Notes: generated from the letters alone by a model not told the origin. A stretch of DNA of 64,000 nt from Oceanirhabdus sp. W0125-5 (GCF_027938815.1 NZ_CP115913.1:3258001-3322000), one strand, 5' to 3'; counted from the stretch's first letter, positions 42,202-51,175 are shown. Made by a program: numbers and translations.

Positions 42202-42993
42202 TTATTTAAGAAGAGTATTTTTGAGTTTTATGTATTTCTCTTGTAATCTTGGAGCGCTATATCTATCCTTAGGCTTAACATCTTCAACAGCACTAATATA
42301 TTTCTTAATAATAGAATCAAAATTTGATGATTCTACTAATTTAAAATATGAGAATTGTTTAAATTTTAATTGCCTTAATTTTTTCTTGAAGTATGAAGAT
42401 TTATCCATCCAAACAAACTGCTTACTTATATTTTTCTGATTAAATCCAGTTGCATATGCACCAGGTTCAATTAATACAATTGGTATGCTAACCTTTTTTA
42501 ACTCCTTAAGTTCATTGTTTAAGCATGATGCAATGCACTCTAATGCAAATTTTGTAGAGCTGTAGGGTGATAAAAAAGGAACAGGAGATAACCCAGCTAA
42601 AGAAGATATGAATATAATTCTTCCAGATTTTTTACGAATCATGCGCTTGAGAGCGAGTTGAGTAAGCTCTAATGTTGCAAATACATTTGTTTCAAAGGTT
42701 TCTCTAAATTTATCTATAGGAATTTCACAAACTGATCCAGAATCTCCAATAGCAGCATTGTTAATCAAAACATCTATATGCAAATCTTTTATTAAAAGTC
42801 TATCTTCAGGACTTAATATATCTAATTTAAAACTTTGTAAAGTCAGCTTCAAATCTTTACTAAGTTCATTTATTTTTTTAGCTTGTTCATCACTGTGGGT
42901 TGTAGCATACACAAAATGTCCTCTTTTTGCTAAAGCAAATGCAGCAGCATTACCTAATCCAGAACCACAGCCAGTAATAAAGATAGTTTTCAT
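42202..42993 (-). CDS. Short-chain dehydrogenase/reductase
   Basis: A 263-residue SDR. The N-terminal TGCGSGLGNAAA is the cofactor-binding TGxxxGxG, with NNAAIGDSG next and catalytic S-Y-K in IFISSLAGLSP and YSSTKFALE. No acidic residue directly marks NAD preference. The start at 42993 is chosen because AGAGGTGAA lies upstream on this strand; an upstream in-frame ATG at 43104 has none. The C-terminus (LQEKYIKLKNTL) is charged. The substrate is unknown. Confidence 0.87.
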   Translation of the reverse strand: MKTIFITGCGSGLGNAAAFALAKRGHFVYATTHSDEQAKKINELSKDLKLTLQSFKLDILSPEDRLLIKDLHIDVLINNAAIGDSGSVCEIPIDKFRETFETNVFATLELTQLALKRMIRKKSGRIIFISSLAGLSPVPFLSPYSSTKFALECIASCLNNELKELKKVSIPIVLIEPGAYATGFNQKNISKQFVWMDKSSYFKKKLRQLKFKQFSYFKLVESSNFDSIIKKYISAVEDVKPKDRYSAPRLQEKYIKLKNTLLK

Positions 42994-43169
42994 TATATTC
43001 ACCTCTATGTATAAAGTTAGCATAAAAAATACTTTTATACGAAAAATAATCTTACTGCTAATTGAGGAGTATCTTCTAGCTATTTTTAAATGAGAATATA
43101 CCACGAAAGTTAAATAATAAAGATTAATATTTAATGGAACAAATGAATTATATAAAAAATAGCATATAA

Positions 43170-43191
43170 GCGAGAATGAATATCATTCGCT
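43170..43191 (+). promoter_or_regulatory. Fur-like operator upstream of the P-type ATPase cluster
   Basis: GCGA-GAATGA-ATA-TCATTC-GC is an inverted repeat. Aligned to the 19-bp Fur consensus (GATAATGATAATCATTATC) it matches about 14 of 19 positions. It lies about 280 nt before the first cluster gene. The rest of the 480-nt gap to 43473 shows no gene, only AT-rich DNA and a GAGAA...TTCTC repeat near 43256-43279. Confidence 0.55.
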
Positions 43192-43473
43192 GTATTAATT
43201 ATCAGATTTTGGGTATTATAAAAAATATAAAATATTCAGTTGTGGATTATCAATTGAGAACCGCAATGGATAATTCTCAGGTTAAGTTTTATATAAAATT
43301 TTTGCTTGACACTAATAATCTGTATAATTCCCAATGATAAGAGTCGAATTATGAAAATAAAACTAAAAAATATATTTAATTTCATAAAAAAGGTGATATA
43401 ATACTCTTAATAGAAATAATTAATTACAAAATAAGTATTATTAAATGAGAATAATGCTAAAAGGAGAAGCTTT

Positions 43474-44052
43474 ATGTTTGGATTAACATCCCAGATAATG
43501 ATAGGGTATTACTTGGCAAGTAAAATGCTTAAAAGTAATAAAAAAGACGGGAGTAAGAATATTCCTCTTCCAAGCTTTAAAAATATTATAGAAGTTAAAC
43601 ATTTTTTGGCTGGAAGGGTGCGTATTTATGCGCCTAAACTTGTTAATAATGAGACGGATAAAAATTTACTATCAACTCAGTTTTCTAAGATAGATGGTAT
43701 AAATGAATTTCAAGTTAATACACTAACAGGAAGTATTCTTGTTCTTTATGACATAAATAAAGTAGATGCAGGAATATTATATTCTGCAATAATAAGATTA
43801 TTAGAACTTGAACCATTGATAGATAATAAAAAAACTCCTTTAGTTTCTAGAGAGATTAAACAAGTTGGAGAGGCATTTAACCAAGGTATATTTGAAAAAA
43901 CAAATGGAATTATTGATGCAGAGACAATTATTCCAGTTTCTTTTATCATTCTTGCACTTAAGGAGATATATAATAATCCTTCAGCAGGAAAACCAGGAGC
44001 ATATACCTTGCTTTGGTGGGCTTATAACATTCTAAGAAGGGGAGGTGCTTAA
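43474..44052 (+). CDS. HMA-like domain membrane protein, ferrosome-type cluster
   Basis: A 192-residue protein. A short hydrophobic N-terminus (about residues 1-19) is followed by a ferredoxin-like HMA fold without CxxC (about 38-110), opening with VKHFLAGRVRIYAP. A second weakly hydrophobic segment follows (about 140-155). The H-x-x-x-G-R-x-R motif recurs in the next three proteins. It is the first gene of the cluster and abuts the next. Function is inferred from context: membrane-associated partner of the P-type ATPase. Confidence 0.7.
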   Translation: MFGLTSQIMIGYYLASKMLKSNKKDGSKNIPLPSFKNIIEVKHFLAGRVRIYAPKLVNNETDKNLLSTQFSKIDGINEFQVNTLTGSILVLYDINKVDAGILYSAIIRLLELEPLIDNKKTPLVSREIKQVGEAFNQGIFEKTNGIIDAETIIPVSFIILALKEIYNNPSAGKPGAYTLLWWAYNILRRGGA

Positions 44053-44424
44053 ATGATTTTTAATAAAGTTCTAGATTTTGCAATAAAGATAAAAGTTATA
44101 CACAGCATACCAGGAAGATTAAGAATTAATGCTCCAGCAATAAAGCAAATTCCTAAAGAGTGGCAGATTCAAGATGAAAATATTACTTCTGTTTTTTTAG
44201 TTATAAAAGGAGTTAAAGAGGTTTCATTTAGTTATCTCACGGGAAATGTTGTCATTAAATATGACCCACAGATTACAAATGAAAAGAAAATATTAAAAGC
44301 TGTTAGAAGAATAATTCAAATAGTAATTTCTTATAGAAAAGAAATTGAAAATATAACAATTGATGAACTTAAGGATGAAATTGCTAGAATGGCTCTTATA
44401 GTAAAAGATGAGATGAGCAAGTAA
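44053..44424 (+). CDS. Small HMA-like (GRxR motif) protein
   Basis: A 123-residue protein with one HMA-like domain lacking metal-binding cysteines, opening VIHSIPGRLRINAPAIK (about residues 15-31), then a strand VSFSYLTGNVVIKYDP. The C-terminal 45 residues form a charged helix. It starts immediately after the stop of the previous gene, with GGAGG overlapping that gene's end, so the two are coupled. The paralogous domain suggests a structural role. Confidence 0.7.
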   Translation: MIFNKVLDFAIKIKVIHSIPGRLRINAPAIKQIPKEWQIQDENITSVFLVIKGVKEVSFSYLTGNVVIKYDPQITNEKKILKAVRRIIQIVISYRKEIENITIDELKDEIARMALIVKDEMSK

Positions 44425-44457
44425 ATACTTTTAATAAAATACACGAAGGGGACTGAC

Positions 44458-46680
44458 ATGGTAAAAAACAATTCGAAGAAATCTTTATTTAAATGTGAAG
44501 TTGTTCATACTTTAAGTGGAAGAATTAGATTGAAGTGTTTTGGATTTGAATATCTAAAGGATAAGCTTAATGAAATTGAAGAAAAGCTTAATAGTATAGT
44601 ATACTTTAATGATGTTTCTATAAGTTATATTACAAATAACATACTGTTATTTTACGACCCTAAACTTATAGATAGTGAAGAAATAATTGAAACGGTTGAA
44701 GCAGTTGTGGCATCTTATTCTATTGAGATACACAAGGCTGTTAAAGAACAAAAAGATGGTTTGGATAGAAGTAAAAAAGCATTAGAATATCAACCACTTG
44801 GGGATAAGATAAAGAAGATAGGTGTTACAGCAGCAACAATAGCATATTACGGAATAAGAAAGAAAAAGGGGTTACCAGTAGAACAGCTACTTAACACTAA
44901 ATCTGTGTTAGATAAGTTTACTACAGTGCCTGCTTTAGTGAGTTTAGGGTTATCAAGAGATATATTGAAGAATGGTGTAGTATCACTAATTAAAGATAAA
45001 AGAGCTAATGAAGATACATTAACAACTACAGCCATTGTAACTAGTCTTTTCATTGGTGGAGATATTTCTGCTTTGACAACCATATTACTTTCAGATATTG
45101 CAGAATTACTTACATCTTATACAATGAATAGAACACGTAAGGCTATTAGAGATATGCTTGATGTAGGTGATCAGTATGTTTGGAAAAAAAGTGAAGATGG
45201 TCAGATAAATAAAGTTAACATTAATAAAATAAATAAAGATGATATTATTGTTGTTCATTCTGGAGAAAAGATAAGTGTAGATGGAGAAGTTGTATTAGGT
45301 GAAGGGGTTGTCGATCAATCATCTATTACAGGTGAATTTATGCCTATATTAAGAATAAAAGGGCAGAATGTATTTGCAGGAACAATACTTAAATCAGGAA
45401 CACTTACTATTAGAGCTACTAAAGTTGGAGATGAAACTGCAGTTTCAAGAATTGTAAACTTAGTTGAGGAAGCTTCAAATAATAAAGCTCAGATGCAGAT
45501 ATACGCAGATAAATTCGCATCACAATTATTACCTCTTAATTTTTCATTAGCTGCACTTGTTTATATTGCAACCAAAGATGTTAAGAGAGCTCTAAATATG
45601 CTTGTGATAGATTATGCTTGTGGAGCTAGGTTATCTACAGCTGCGGCATTATCTGCAAGTATTCATACAGCTGCTAAAAATGGTGTTCTTGTAAAAGGTG
45701 GAAACTTTATTGAATCCCTTTCAGAATCAGATACTTTAATATTAGATAAAACTGGAACATTAACAGAGGGTAGACCAAAGATAATGAGCATAATAACAGC
45801 TGAAGATGTTACTGAACAAGAACTTATCGAGATCGCTAGTGCTGCTGAAGAAACATCTACTCATCCATTAGCAAAAGCTGTTATGAGTAAGTTGTATCGT
45901 TCAGGATGGAAGGTTCCAGAACATGGCGAGGCTTTAGTTCATGCTGGATTTGGTGTTGAAACTATAGTAGGTTCTAAAACTGTTGTTGTTGGAAGTAAAA
46001 AAATCATAAAAAAACATGATATAGAAATAAGTTCTGAAATTGAAAAGCAAGTCGATAAACTACTTGAAAGAGGAGATAGTTTAATTTATGTTGCTCATGG
46101 AGATAAGCTTTTGGGAGTACTTGGTGTTCAAGATACCCTTAGAGATAATATGAAGAAGTCTATTAATCGTCTTCGAAGTGGAGGTATAGATGATATTATT
46201 CTCCTTACAGGTGATGTTGAGCAACAGGCTGAAATAATGACAAGAAAGATGTCACTAGATAGTTTCAAGGCAGATCTTCTACCAGAAGATAAAGCAGAGT
46301 CAGTATTACAACTTCAATCAACAGGTTCTAAGGTAATAATGGTAGGAGATGGAATTAATGATGCGCCTGCTCTAGCATATGCAGATGTAGGGATTGCAAT
46401 AGGAGCCACAAGAACAGATATTGCTGTGGAAGCAGCTGATATTACAATAAATAGTGATGATCCATTATTAATTCCGCAAGTTATAAATTTATCTCAAAAA
46501 ACAATGGACGTTGTTAAACAGAACTTTGCAACAACTATAGGAGTAAATACGGTAGGATTGTTTTTAGGCGCTATTGGGGTACTTCCTGTATTTGGATGTT
46601 CCCTGCTTCATAATTTAAGCACCATAGCTGTTGTACTTAATTCTACAAGGTTAATGTTTTATAGATTTGAAAGAAGATAG
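44458..46680 (+). CDS. P1B-type ATPase lacking CPC motif (FezB-like candidate)
   Basis: A 740-residue heavy-metal-type P-ATPase. An N-terminal GRxR domain (VVHTLSGRIRLKCFGF) precedes about six helices; the actuator TGEFMP, phosphorylation site DKTGTLTEGRP, THPLAKAV and [14 protein letters not shown] are intact. In the membrane metal site the usual CPC is replaced by DYACGARLSTAAALSAS, so the ion is unlikely to be Cu(I) by the standard route. ATPases of this kind define ferrosome (fez) clusters, where they load iron into lipid-bounded granules. The Fur-like site upstream agrees with iron. Cation specificity is inferred. Confidence 0.85.
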   Translation: MVKNNSKKSLFKCEVVHTLSGRIRLKCFGFEYLKDKLNEIEEKLNSIVYFNDVSISYITNNILLFYDPKLIDSEEIIETVEAVVASYSIEIHKAVKEQKDGLDRSKKALEYQPLGDKIKKIGVTAATIAYYGIRKKKGLPVEQLLNTKSVLDKFTTVPALVSLGLSRDILKNGVVSLIKDKRANEDTLTTTAIVTSLFIGGDISALTTILLSDIAELLTSYTMNRTRKAIRDMLDVGDQYVWKKSEDGQINKVNINKINKDDIIVVHSGEKISVDGEVVLGEGVVDQSSITGEFMPILRIKGQNVFAGTILKSGTLTIRATKVGDETAVSRIVNLVEEASNNKAQMQIYADKFASQLLPLNFSLAALVYIATKDVKRALNMLVIDYACGARLSTAAALSASIHTAAKNGVLVKGGNFIESLSESDTLILDKTGTLTEGRPKIMSIITAEDVTEQELIEIASAAEETSTHPLAKAVMSKLYRSGWKVPEHGEALVHAGFGVETIVGSKTVVVGSKKIIKKHDIEISSEIEKQVDKLLERGDSLIYVAHGDKLLGVLGVQDTLRDNMKKSINRLRSGGIDDIILLTGDVEQQAEIMTRKMSLDSFKADLLPEDKAESVLQLQSTGSKVIMVGDGINDAPALAYADVGIAIGATRTDIAVEAADITINSDDPLLIPQVINLSQKTMDVVKQNFATTIGVNTVGLFLGAIGVLPVFGCSLLHNLSTIAVVLNSTRLMFYRFERR

Positions 46681-46742
46681 ATAACTGAGTATTAGATATA
46701 ATATACTTATAAAAAACGTGTGGCTAGAAAGGAGCAGAATTC

Positions 46743-47585
46743 ATGGTTGACATACCTATAGTTAATATTATTCATGTTATTCCAGGAAGAATAAGGTTGA
46801 ATATCTCATGGCCACCTAGAAATGTGGAAAAGTTTGAAGAAACAATTAAACATCATGAGGGAATAAAATCTGTAAAATATAATACATTAACTAAGTCATT
46901 ACTAGTTTATTTTAATCCTACATTAGTTTCAGAGATGGAGATTATTATAAGGACAGCGGTGTCAGTATCTTTACAACATAGCTATTCAAAGGTTAAAATA
47001 TTAAAAAAATCTTCAAATGTTAAGCTTGTTAATTTAGATTACTATTCAGGAGCAACCCTACTTGCTGCATGGTATGCAAAAGTAGTAAAGTTTCCAATAG
47101 ATGTTCAGAATATGCTTAATTTAAATGCTGGTATAAGCACAGCAGGAGCAGGTTTGAATCATGCTTATTTAGAAATGAAGAGAAAGGGTATGTACGATAT
47201 AGAAGTACTTACATTGGTTTATCTATTAAACTCTTTTTTCAAAGGAAATCTACTAATTGGGGCTTCAATAACATGGTTGGCTACATTCTCTAGGCATTTA
47301 GTTGAAAGTAATGACGAAGCATTCACTCTTAAAGCCTTCAAGATTTATGAAGAAGAAAGTAATTCGGCTTATTATGATATTGTAATTAAATCTGAAGCAG
47401 ATAATGACTTAGGTAAAATGATAAGATTAATAAGTGCTTCATTTGGAAAGCTTGTTGGAGTTGGTGGAAGCGCAAAACAAAAAGGGTTCACAAATGAAAT
47501 AAAAATGGTATCCAAAAGTCATGGAAACATCTTAGAAGGTATGGGGAAGTTAAGTGATAGAATGTACCTTAGAATCAACGATTAA
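46743..47585 (+). CDS. GRxR-domain membrane protein of the ATPase cluster
   Basis: A 280-residue protein. The GRxR domain (IIHVIPGRIRLNISWP, about residues 9-24) is followed by hydrophobic stretches (about 100-120 and 155-185) and a charged C-terminal region ending LSDRMYLRIND. The arrangement resembles an ATPase N-terminus that has lost the catalytic part. It is the fourth cluster protein with the motif. Likely a membrane or granule-associated partner; its exact role is unknown. Confidence 0.65.
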   Translation: MVDIPIVNIIHVIPGRIRLNISWPPRNVEKFEETIKHHEGIKSVKYNTLTKSLLVYFNPTLVSEMEIIIRTAVSVSLQHSYSKVKILKKSSNVKLVNLDYYSGATLLAAWYAKVVKFPIDVQNMLNLNAGISTAGAGLNHAYLEMKRKGMYDIEVLTLVYLLNSFFKGNLLIGASITWLATFSRHLVESNDEAFTLKAFKIYEEESNSAYYDIVIKSEADNDLGKMIRLISASFGKLVGVGGSAKQKGFTNEIKMVSKSHGNILEGMGKLSDRMYLRIND

Positions 47586-47675
47586 ATATTGATATATGAT
47601 AATATATATTAATTAGATATTGAATTAATAAAAATTGATTCTACTAAAAGAAAAAAAGAATTAGGAGGAAGTATT

Positions 47676-47954
47676 ATGATAAATAACATTACAAGAGATC
47701 ATGTTACAGGATTTGCAATTGGGGTAGGAGTTTCAGCATTAGGATTTTATGTTTATAAGAAAAATCAAGATAAGGTTGACGGTTTTCTAAGAAAGAATGG
47801 TATAAACGTTGAAGCTCCAAGAAACAATCTTCAAAATATGTCTTTAGAAGAGTTAGCTCTACATAAAGAGTACATTGAAGATTTAATGGCAGAAAAAGAA
47901 TTAGAGAGCAATGATTTAGCAGTTTCTCAACCACAAGAATTAGTAGAAGAATAA
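47676..47954 (+). CDS. Small protein with one glycine-rich membrane helix
   Basis: A 92-residue protein. One glycine-rich helix (GFAIGVGVSALGFYVYKK, about residues 9-26) is followed by an amphipathic, acidic helix ending in QELVEE. Such short Gly-rich helices recur in organelle-type and YtxH-like proteins. It is the last gene of the cluster, with AGGAGG before ATG 47676 and a strong terminator after it. Confidence 0.7.
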   Translation: MINNITRDHVTGFAIGVGVSALGFYVYKKNQDKVDGFLRKNGINVEAPRNNLQNMSLEELALHKEYIEDLMAEKELESNDLAVSQPQELVEE

Positions 47955-47970
47955 TATTTTTTAATTAAGT

Positions 47971-48013
47971 AAAGGTCGAGTCAGTTGAAATAAAATAACT
48001 GATTCGACCTTTT
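47971..48013 (+). terminator. Terminator of the ATPase cluster
   Basis: AAAGGTCGAGTCAGTT with AACTGATTCGACCTTTT, a long stem with one mismatch and a T-tract. Confidence 0.9.
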
Positions 48014-48074
48014 AATATTTTAAAACTAGCAGTGTTCAGTGGTAATCAAACTCTATTATTAAGAAATCTAGTCA

Positions 48075-49748
48075 TTAAAGAACCTCTTTTGGTAATTCAT
48101 CTAAACAGGATATATTATAGACAAATCGTTTTCGTGCTATATGATAACTTTTATCGGAACCATAAAAATTATCAAACATTTTTACTAACTCTTCCTTACG
48201 ATAAAACTCTAATGGTTTAATTTTTTCATCCTCAATTCTTTTAATCTGCTTTTCTTTTAATTTACTTTTATAATGCGGACTAAGAGCAAGTTCTTCAGCA
48301 ATTTCAATTATTTTATCTTTGAAATTCAAACCATCAAACATATCATCAATTAAACCTATTTTCTTTGCTGCTTTAGTACTAACAGGAATACATTGATCAG
48401 TTAACTCAATGCTTTTTTTCATTCCAACACGTTTAGGAAGAAGGTATGTCCAATATTCAGAACCATATAAACCCATATTTTTATAATGAGGATTTAGAAC
48501 CACGCCATTTTGTGCAAATACTTTATCAGCAGCTAATGCTAATATTACTCCTCCAGCTGCCGCATTACCTCTCATTGCAGAAATTATAAGATGGGTGTCT
48601 GTTAAAATAATTTCTTTGATTAAATCATTGATAGCATTTATATTTTTCCAGGATTCATCTGCTGGATTATCAGCACCTTCAATCACATTAAGATGAATTC
48701 CATTAGACCAGAAATCACTTCCACCCATTAATACTATTACATTAGTATCCCGTTCTCTTGCTTTAATAAAGGCATCTCTTAACCTGATACATTGAGTTGT
48801 ACTCATTGCACCATTATAAAAATTAAAGTGAAGATATCCAACTTTATTGTTCTCCTCATACCAAATATCTCTAAAAGTACGTCCTTTAACATCAGCTTCA
48901 ATTGGCAAATGAGGAATATTATTAACTTTATCACCAAGAACTTGTGCAGCAGGGAGTTTGAAATATTTATGATTTCCCTGACTTTTTTTCTTAAGGTGAG
49001 TAATCCAAACAGCCCCATCTCCAGTAGCACGACATAACGCACCATTTCTTTCTCCAATTATTTCACCAGGATTTCCCTTTAATGTGTCTTCTTCATGAAG
49101 ACCATATAGATAAAAACTCTCACCATAAATTGAATCTAAGAGCCCAGGTTGACTATCAGCAGAACGGATTTTTTTAGCAATCACATCAGTTGCTTCAGAC
49201 CAATCAATTGAACGATATTTCTGTTTCATAGGTCTGTGTTCTTTACCTTTAACATCATTATGATTGTAATCTAGTTTTTTAGGATTAAAGTTACCACTTT
49301 CATATCGATCTATTGTTTCTAATAGACACTTTATAGCAGCTTCCGTTACTTGATGGCGATATAAGTGACTTTTACTTACATCTTTCATAGTAAAATTATG
49401 AGATGCCCATATATCTCCTCCATCCAACATATCATTAGCTTGTAGGAGAGTAACACCCCATTCAGATTCACCATTAAGAACTGCCCAGTCAAGTGAAGAA
49501 GGGCCTCTATCACCAATAATACCTGGGTGAATAATAATACATGTATAATTACTCCAAATTGATTCTGGAATATAACGTTTCAAAAACGGTGCTATTATAA
49601 GATCTGGGTTGTACAATTTCACTGAATCTACCATTGCTTGTTCACTACTTGCTATTTGAACATATATATTATGACCAAGATCGGTTAATTCAACATAGGC
49701 TCTTTGACTTAAACTGTTATGAGCTGTTGACAAAAATAAAATATTCAT
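48075..49748 (-). CDS. hypX: Hydrogenase maturation factor HypX
   Basis: A 557-residue two-domain enzyme. Residues 1-270 form a formyltransferase-like domain (IIIHPGIIGDRGPSSLDWAV and MLDGGDIWASHNF), and residues about 285-540 form a crotonase-like domain (GGSDFWSNGIHLNVIEG and SAMRGNAAAGGVILALAADK). HypX takes a formyl group from formyl-tetrahydrofolate, makes formyl-CoA and decarbonylates it to CO for the Fe(CN)2CO centre. It is best known from bacteria growing in air. It is divergent from the hydrogenase operon with its own promoter. Ribosome site AAGGAG precedes the start. Confidence 0.93.
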   Translation of the reverse strand: MNILFLSTAHNSLSQRAYVELTDLGHNIYVQIASSEQAMVDSVKLYNPDLIIAPFLKRYIPESIWSNYTCIIIHPGIIGDRGPSSLDWAVLNGESEWGVTLLQANDMLDGGDIWASHNFTMKDVSKSHLYRHQVTEAAIKCLLETIDRYESGNFNPKKLDYNHNDVKGKEHRPMKQKYRSIDWSEATDVIAKKIRSADSQPGLLDSIYGESFYLYGLHEEDTLKGNPGEIIGERNGALCRATGDGAVWITHLKKKSQGNHKYFKLPAAQVLGDKVNNIPHLPIEADVKGRTFRDIWYEENNKVGYLHFNFYNGAMSTTQCIRLRDAFIKARERDTNVIVLMGGSDFWSNGIHLNVIEGADNPADESWKNINAINDLIKEIILTDTHLIISAMRGNAAAGGVILALAADKVFAQNGVVLNPHYKNMGLYGSEYWTYLLPKRVGMKKSIELTDQCIPVSTKAAKKIGLIDDMFDGLNFKDKIIEIAEELALSPHYKSKLKEKQIKRIEDEKIKPLEFYRKEELVKMFDNFYGSDKSYHIARKRFVYNISCLDELPKEVL

Positions 49749-49805
49749 AGATATTAATCTCCTTATGTAAAATCATCAAATCTTTATTTAAGTAATGTAA
49801 TCAAT

Positions 49806-49834
49806 ATTATAATGCAAGTGAAAACAATTATCAA
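49806..49834 (-). promoter_or_regulatory. Promoter of hypX
   Basis: On the minus strand: TTGATA, 17 nt, TATAAT, a near-consensus vegetative promoter about 60 nt before the start codon. Confidence 0.75.
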
Positions 49835-49914
49835 TTGGCAATTTCTGAAATAATAATTCTATAAAAATAATATTATAGTAAACTTTGTTTTTTTAATATA
49901 CAGAAGTTGATTTC

Positions 49915-49943
49915 TTGACAAGAATGACAAGGTGTTATATTAT
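49915..49943 (+). promoter_or_regulatory. Promoter of the hydrogenase operon
   Basis: TTGACA, exactly 17 nt, TATTAT. Transcription would start near 49950, next to a Fur-type box, leaving an untranslated leader of about 190 nt. Confidence 0.85.
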
Positions 49944-49951
49944 AAAAAAGA

Positions 49952-49970
49952 ATGTTAATGAAATTCATTA
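49952..49970 (+). promoter_or_regulatory. Fur box at the hydrogenase transcription start
   Basis: Contains the perfect 7-1-7 palindrome TAATGAA-A-TTCATTA (49956-49970) and matches 16 of 19 positions of the Fur consensus. It lies directly after the -10 hexamer, ideal for repression. Fur-family regulators share similar sites, so PerR or Zur is possible, but the sequence fits Fur best. Confidence 0.7.
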
Positions 49971-50045
49971 TCAAATGCAATAAATTATCGAAGTCAATTA
50001 GGATTCACACTCAAATATAACATAATTTTTCAAGGTGATATTTTC

Positions 50046-50084
50046 AAGTTTTAAAGGAATAAGTTTTAAAGGAATAAGTTTTAA
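50046..50084 (+). repeat. Tandem 15-bp repeat in the hydrogenase leader
   Basis: Two perfect copies of AAGTTTTAAAGGAAT plus a partial third. Each copy carries an AAAGGA that mimics a ribosome site but has no start codon at the right distance. Function is unknown; it may be slippage-generated. Confidence 0.8.
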
Positions 50085-50137
50085 TAATATTTATATCATC
50101 TTGAAAAACTATAAGAGTTATTGGAGGCAGAAAAGAA

Positions 50138-51175
50138 ATGAAAATTTCAAGAAGATCATTTTTAAAATGGTGTACAACATCCGCAGTGGCCTTAGGACTT
50201 TCTAAAATGGAATTAGGGAAGTTGGAAGAGGTTGTTATGGCTGCAGAAACAACACCACCTGTTATATGGCTGCAAGGGTCTGGATGTTCAGGATGTTCAA
50301 TATCATTATTGAACTCAATTCAAGAAACAACAATTGACGATTTGTTAATCAACAAAATCAGCATGAAGTACCATCATAATATCATGACAGCATCAGGGGA
50401 TTTAGCAATATCAGCTTTAGATCAGACAGTTTCACAATACAATGGGAAATTCATATTAGTTATTGAAGGGGCGGTTCCTACTGCAGATAATGGTATTCAT
50501 TGTGTTCTAACTGAAAGACATGGACAACCATGGACAATGTTAGATGCTGTTAAAGAATTAGCTCCAAAGGCTAGCTACGTAATTGCAGCTGGGACTTGTG
50601 CTTCATTTGGAGGAGTTCCAATGGGTGGAGGTAATCCTACTGGAATTCAGAGATTAGACAGAAATATTTTATATAATATGACAAAACAAAGAATTATTAA
50701 TCTTCCAGGCTGTCCAATACACCCATATACATTAGTTAGGACAATAATTAAAGTATTACTTTATGGAATGCCAAGGTTAGATGAACAAGGACGTCCAAGA
50801 GAGTTTTATGATACAGAAATTCATGATATATGCCCATACAAAGAATATGATGAAGTACGACAATTAGGGTTACTAGGGTGTTATGAAGAACTAGGCTGTA
50901 AAGGGCCAGATACATATAATAATTGTCCCCACAGAAAATGGAATAATAAGAACAATTGGTGTATTGCCGCTGGTCATATGTGCATTGGATGTGCAGATAG
51001 CAGTTTTGGTAAAGAAACTATATATAAATTTGGTGGTGGTTCATACAGCAGTGATGAACATGATGATGATGATGAACGTGACGACAATGAATATGAGTAT
51101 AGATCTCATGATGATGATGATGATGAACGTGATGATGAATATAGAACCTACTATCGTTATAGATATGATGATTAA
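50138..51175 (+). CDS. [NiFe]-hydrogenase small subunit, Tat-exported
   Basis: A 345-residue FeS electron-transfer subunit. A twin-arginine signal (MKISRRSFLKW and a hydrophobic stretch to about residue 35) is followed by cluster ligands: GSGCSGCS, GTCASFGG and LPGCPIHP (proximal cluster), the His and Cys of EIHDICPYK with later Cys (distal cluster), and CPHRKWNN plus CIGC (medial cluster). The extra Cys pair of oxygen-tolerant enzymes is absent (Gly at both places). In place of the usual C-terminal membrane helix there is a tail of about 40 Asp, Arg, Glu, His and Tyr residues. Its partner is the large subunit 54 nt downstream. Confidence 0.93.
   Translation: MKISRRSFLKWCTTSAVALGLSKMELGKLEEVVMAAETTPPVIWLQGSGCSGCSISLLNSIQETTIDDLLINKISMKYHHNIMTASGDLAISALDQTVSQYNGKFILVIEGAVPTADNGIHCVLTERHGQPWTMLDAVKELAPKASYVIAAGTCASFGGVPMGGGNPTGIQRLDRNILYNMTKQRIINLPGCPIHPYTLVRTIIKVLLYGMPRLDEQGRPREFYDTEIHDICPYKEYDEVRQLGLLGCYEELGCKGPDTYNNCPHRKWNNKNNWCIAAGHMCIGCADSSFGKETIYKFGGGSYSSDEHDDDDERDDNEYEYRSHDDDDDERDDEYRTYYRYRYDD

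Noticed and set aside
44458-46680. Standard copper or zinc efflux ATPase
   Set aside because: The CPC membrane motif is replaced by ACG and the N-terminal domain has no CxxC; cluster partners and the Fur-like site suggest iron instead.
48032-48220. Short plus-strand frame at the 3' end of hypX
   Set aside because: It lies antisense to the conserved hypX C-terminus and lacks a ribosome site.
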